64,000 bases of DNA from NCBI RefSeq assembly GCF_000214415.1, contig NC_015562.1:930001-994000 (forward strand). The letters run 5' to 3'. Position numbers and translations under genes: made by a program. The notes beneath the pieces are model-generated. The model did no database searches, had not been told where the DNA came from, and saw only the letters and a list, made by a program, of their open reading frames with translations. This DNA comes from Methanotorris igneus Kol 5. GTDB lineage: Archaea; AGJL01; Methanococci; Methanococcales; Methanococcaceae. Positions 63,552 through 64,000 of this stretch are shown piece after piece; position 1 is the first letter of the stretch; every line of letters starts with the position of its first letter.

Positions 63552-64000
63552 TTATTCAAAAAGTTTTCTCATACTCCTTTTAATTGCTCCTTTTGCTGCA
63601 GCCCCACCCATTAACGTCTCAAGTTCTTTAACAAGGGACTGTGCAGCGACCAATGTTGTTGGTTTTATCTCAGCATTTTCCATTTCTTTTTTCAAATCAT
63701 CATTTAAATTAGATAATATTTCCAATGCAGCATCTAAGTCCTTTTGATCTTTTAATAGATGCATTGATGAAGCTGATCTTATCAATAACTCTGGATTTAG
63801 AGCTTTTAGCAATCCTTTTACCCCTGAAGTTTCAACAAGGGAAGCCATAGTTTGCAATGTCATAATGATCTGCTTTTCTATCATTTTTTCTGGAGCATTT
63901 ATGATTTTCTTACCAACTGTATAGTAATCCAAAACTCCTGCAAGAGCAACGGCTGTAACGAGAGATCCCATATCAGCAACAGTTGATGAAACATCCGCTG
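63552..64000 (-). CDS. Conserved protein of the GTPase/roadblock operon (partial, N-terminus outside)
   Basis: The C-terminal 149 codons are visible. The frame continues through ATG 63971 upstream as ADVSSTVADMGSLVTAVA, so that ATG is probably internal. It is helical, with PEKMIEKQIIMTLQTMASLVE and a C-terminal LVKELETLMGGAAAKGAIKRSMRKLFE. No family is recognised. Its position before the GTPase suggests a role in the same signalling module. Confidence 0.7.
   Translation of the reverse strand, partial: ADVSSTVADMGSLVTAVALAGVLDYYTVGKKIINAPEKMIEKQIIMTLQTMASLVETSGVKGLLKALNPELLIRSASSMHLLKDQKDLDAALEILSNLNDDLKKEMENAEIKPTTLVAAQSLVKELETLMGGAAAKGAIKRSMRKLFE

Overview
The window is about 64 kb of chromosome from a thermophilic, selenium-using, hydrogenotrophic methanogen of the order Methanococcales (Methanocaldococcus/Methanotorris-like). 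The evidence is AT-rich DNA in which the tRNA and other structured RNAs stand out as GC-rich islands, GGTGAT/GGAGGTGAT ribosome sites, archaeal information-processing genes (TBP, RpoL, RpoP, PCNA, GINS, aIF2-alpha, proteasome, P-stalk), ether-lipid and coenzyme M genes, and an extensive selenoprotein system. No rRNA is present, so the genus is inferred, not shown.

Left part (1-10.6 kb): an ATP-cone fragment and carS, then a selenocysteine (Sec) methanogenesis block, hdrA-vhuD-vhuG-vhuA-vhuU-vhuB and fwuB. Four of these genes (hdrA, vhuD with two, vhuU, fwuB) contain in-frame UGA codons and have an archaeal SECIS hairpin in the 3' UTR. A fifth selenoprotein (HesB-like, 28.8-29.1 kb) and tRNA-Sec (49.2 kb) complete the set. 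The products form the heterodisulfide reductase/[NiFeSe] hydrogenase electron-bifurcating complex and the first CO2-reducing enzyme. The strongest new signal is here. The 3' UTRs of hdrA and fwuB each carry a perfect 25-nt reverse complement of coding sequence lying 23-29 nt downstream of their own Sec UGA, placed 18 nt before the SECIS stem. hdrA has two further 17-nt complements. This looks like a long-range RNA tether that would bring a SECIS more than 1 kb away to its UGA.

Middle-left (10.7-35.5 kb): housekeeping genes (HisA-like, comE, truA, marC, mscS, tyrS, rpoL, the L1-L10-L12 ribosomal stalk genes with an L1 operator inside the L1 gene, TBP, hisH), a CRISPR array without cas genes whose last interval is occupied by a membrane-protein gene, PHP and NAD(P)HX repair enzymes, ADP-forming acyl-CoA synthetase, and the archaeal proteasome/exosome-type superoperon (psmA, SBDS, L37Ae, rpoP, Brix, Pcc1, prefoldin).

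Middle-right (35.5-46.6 kb, all minus strand): a cell-surface locus with an EppA-type prepilin peptidase, several class III signal-peptide pilins, a lipoprotein with a transglutaminase-like fold, a large beta-helix/PKD surface protein with a C-terminal sorting signal, and an archaeosortase-family protein that may process it. It contains a small IS-derived MITE.

Right part (46.6-64 kb): Trm1, tRNA-Sec, a Cys-rich methanogenesis-marker protein, a decayed IS1595-like element, a DUF488 two-gene cassette, arfB, the nop10-aIF2-alpha-S27e-L44e-GINS-PCNA run, LysR, a PLP enzyme, and a FIST-sensor/roadblock/Ras-like GTPase module running off the end. Small inverted-repeat elements (TIR TATAGTYGTGTGCG) are scattered through intergenic regions.
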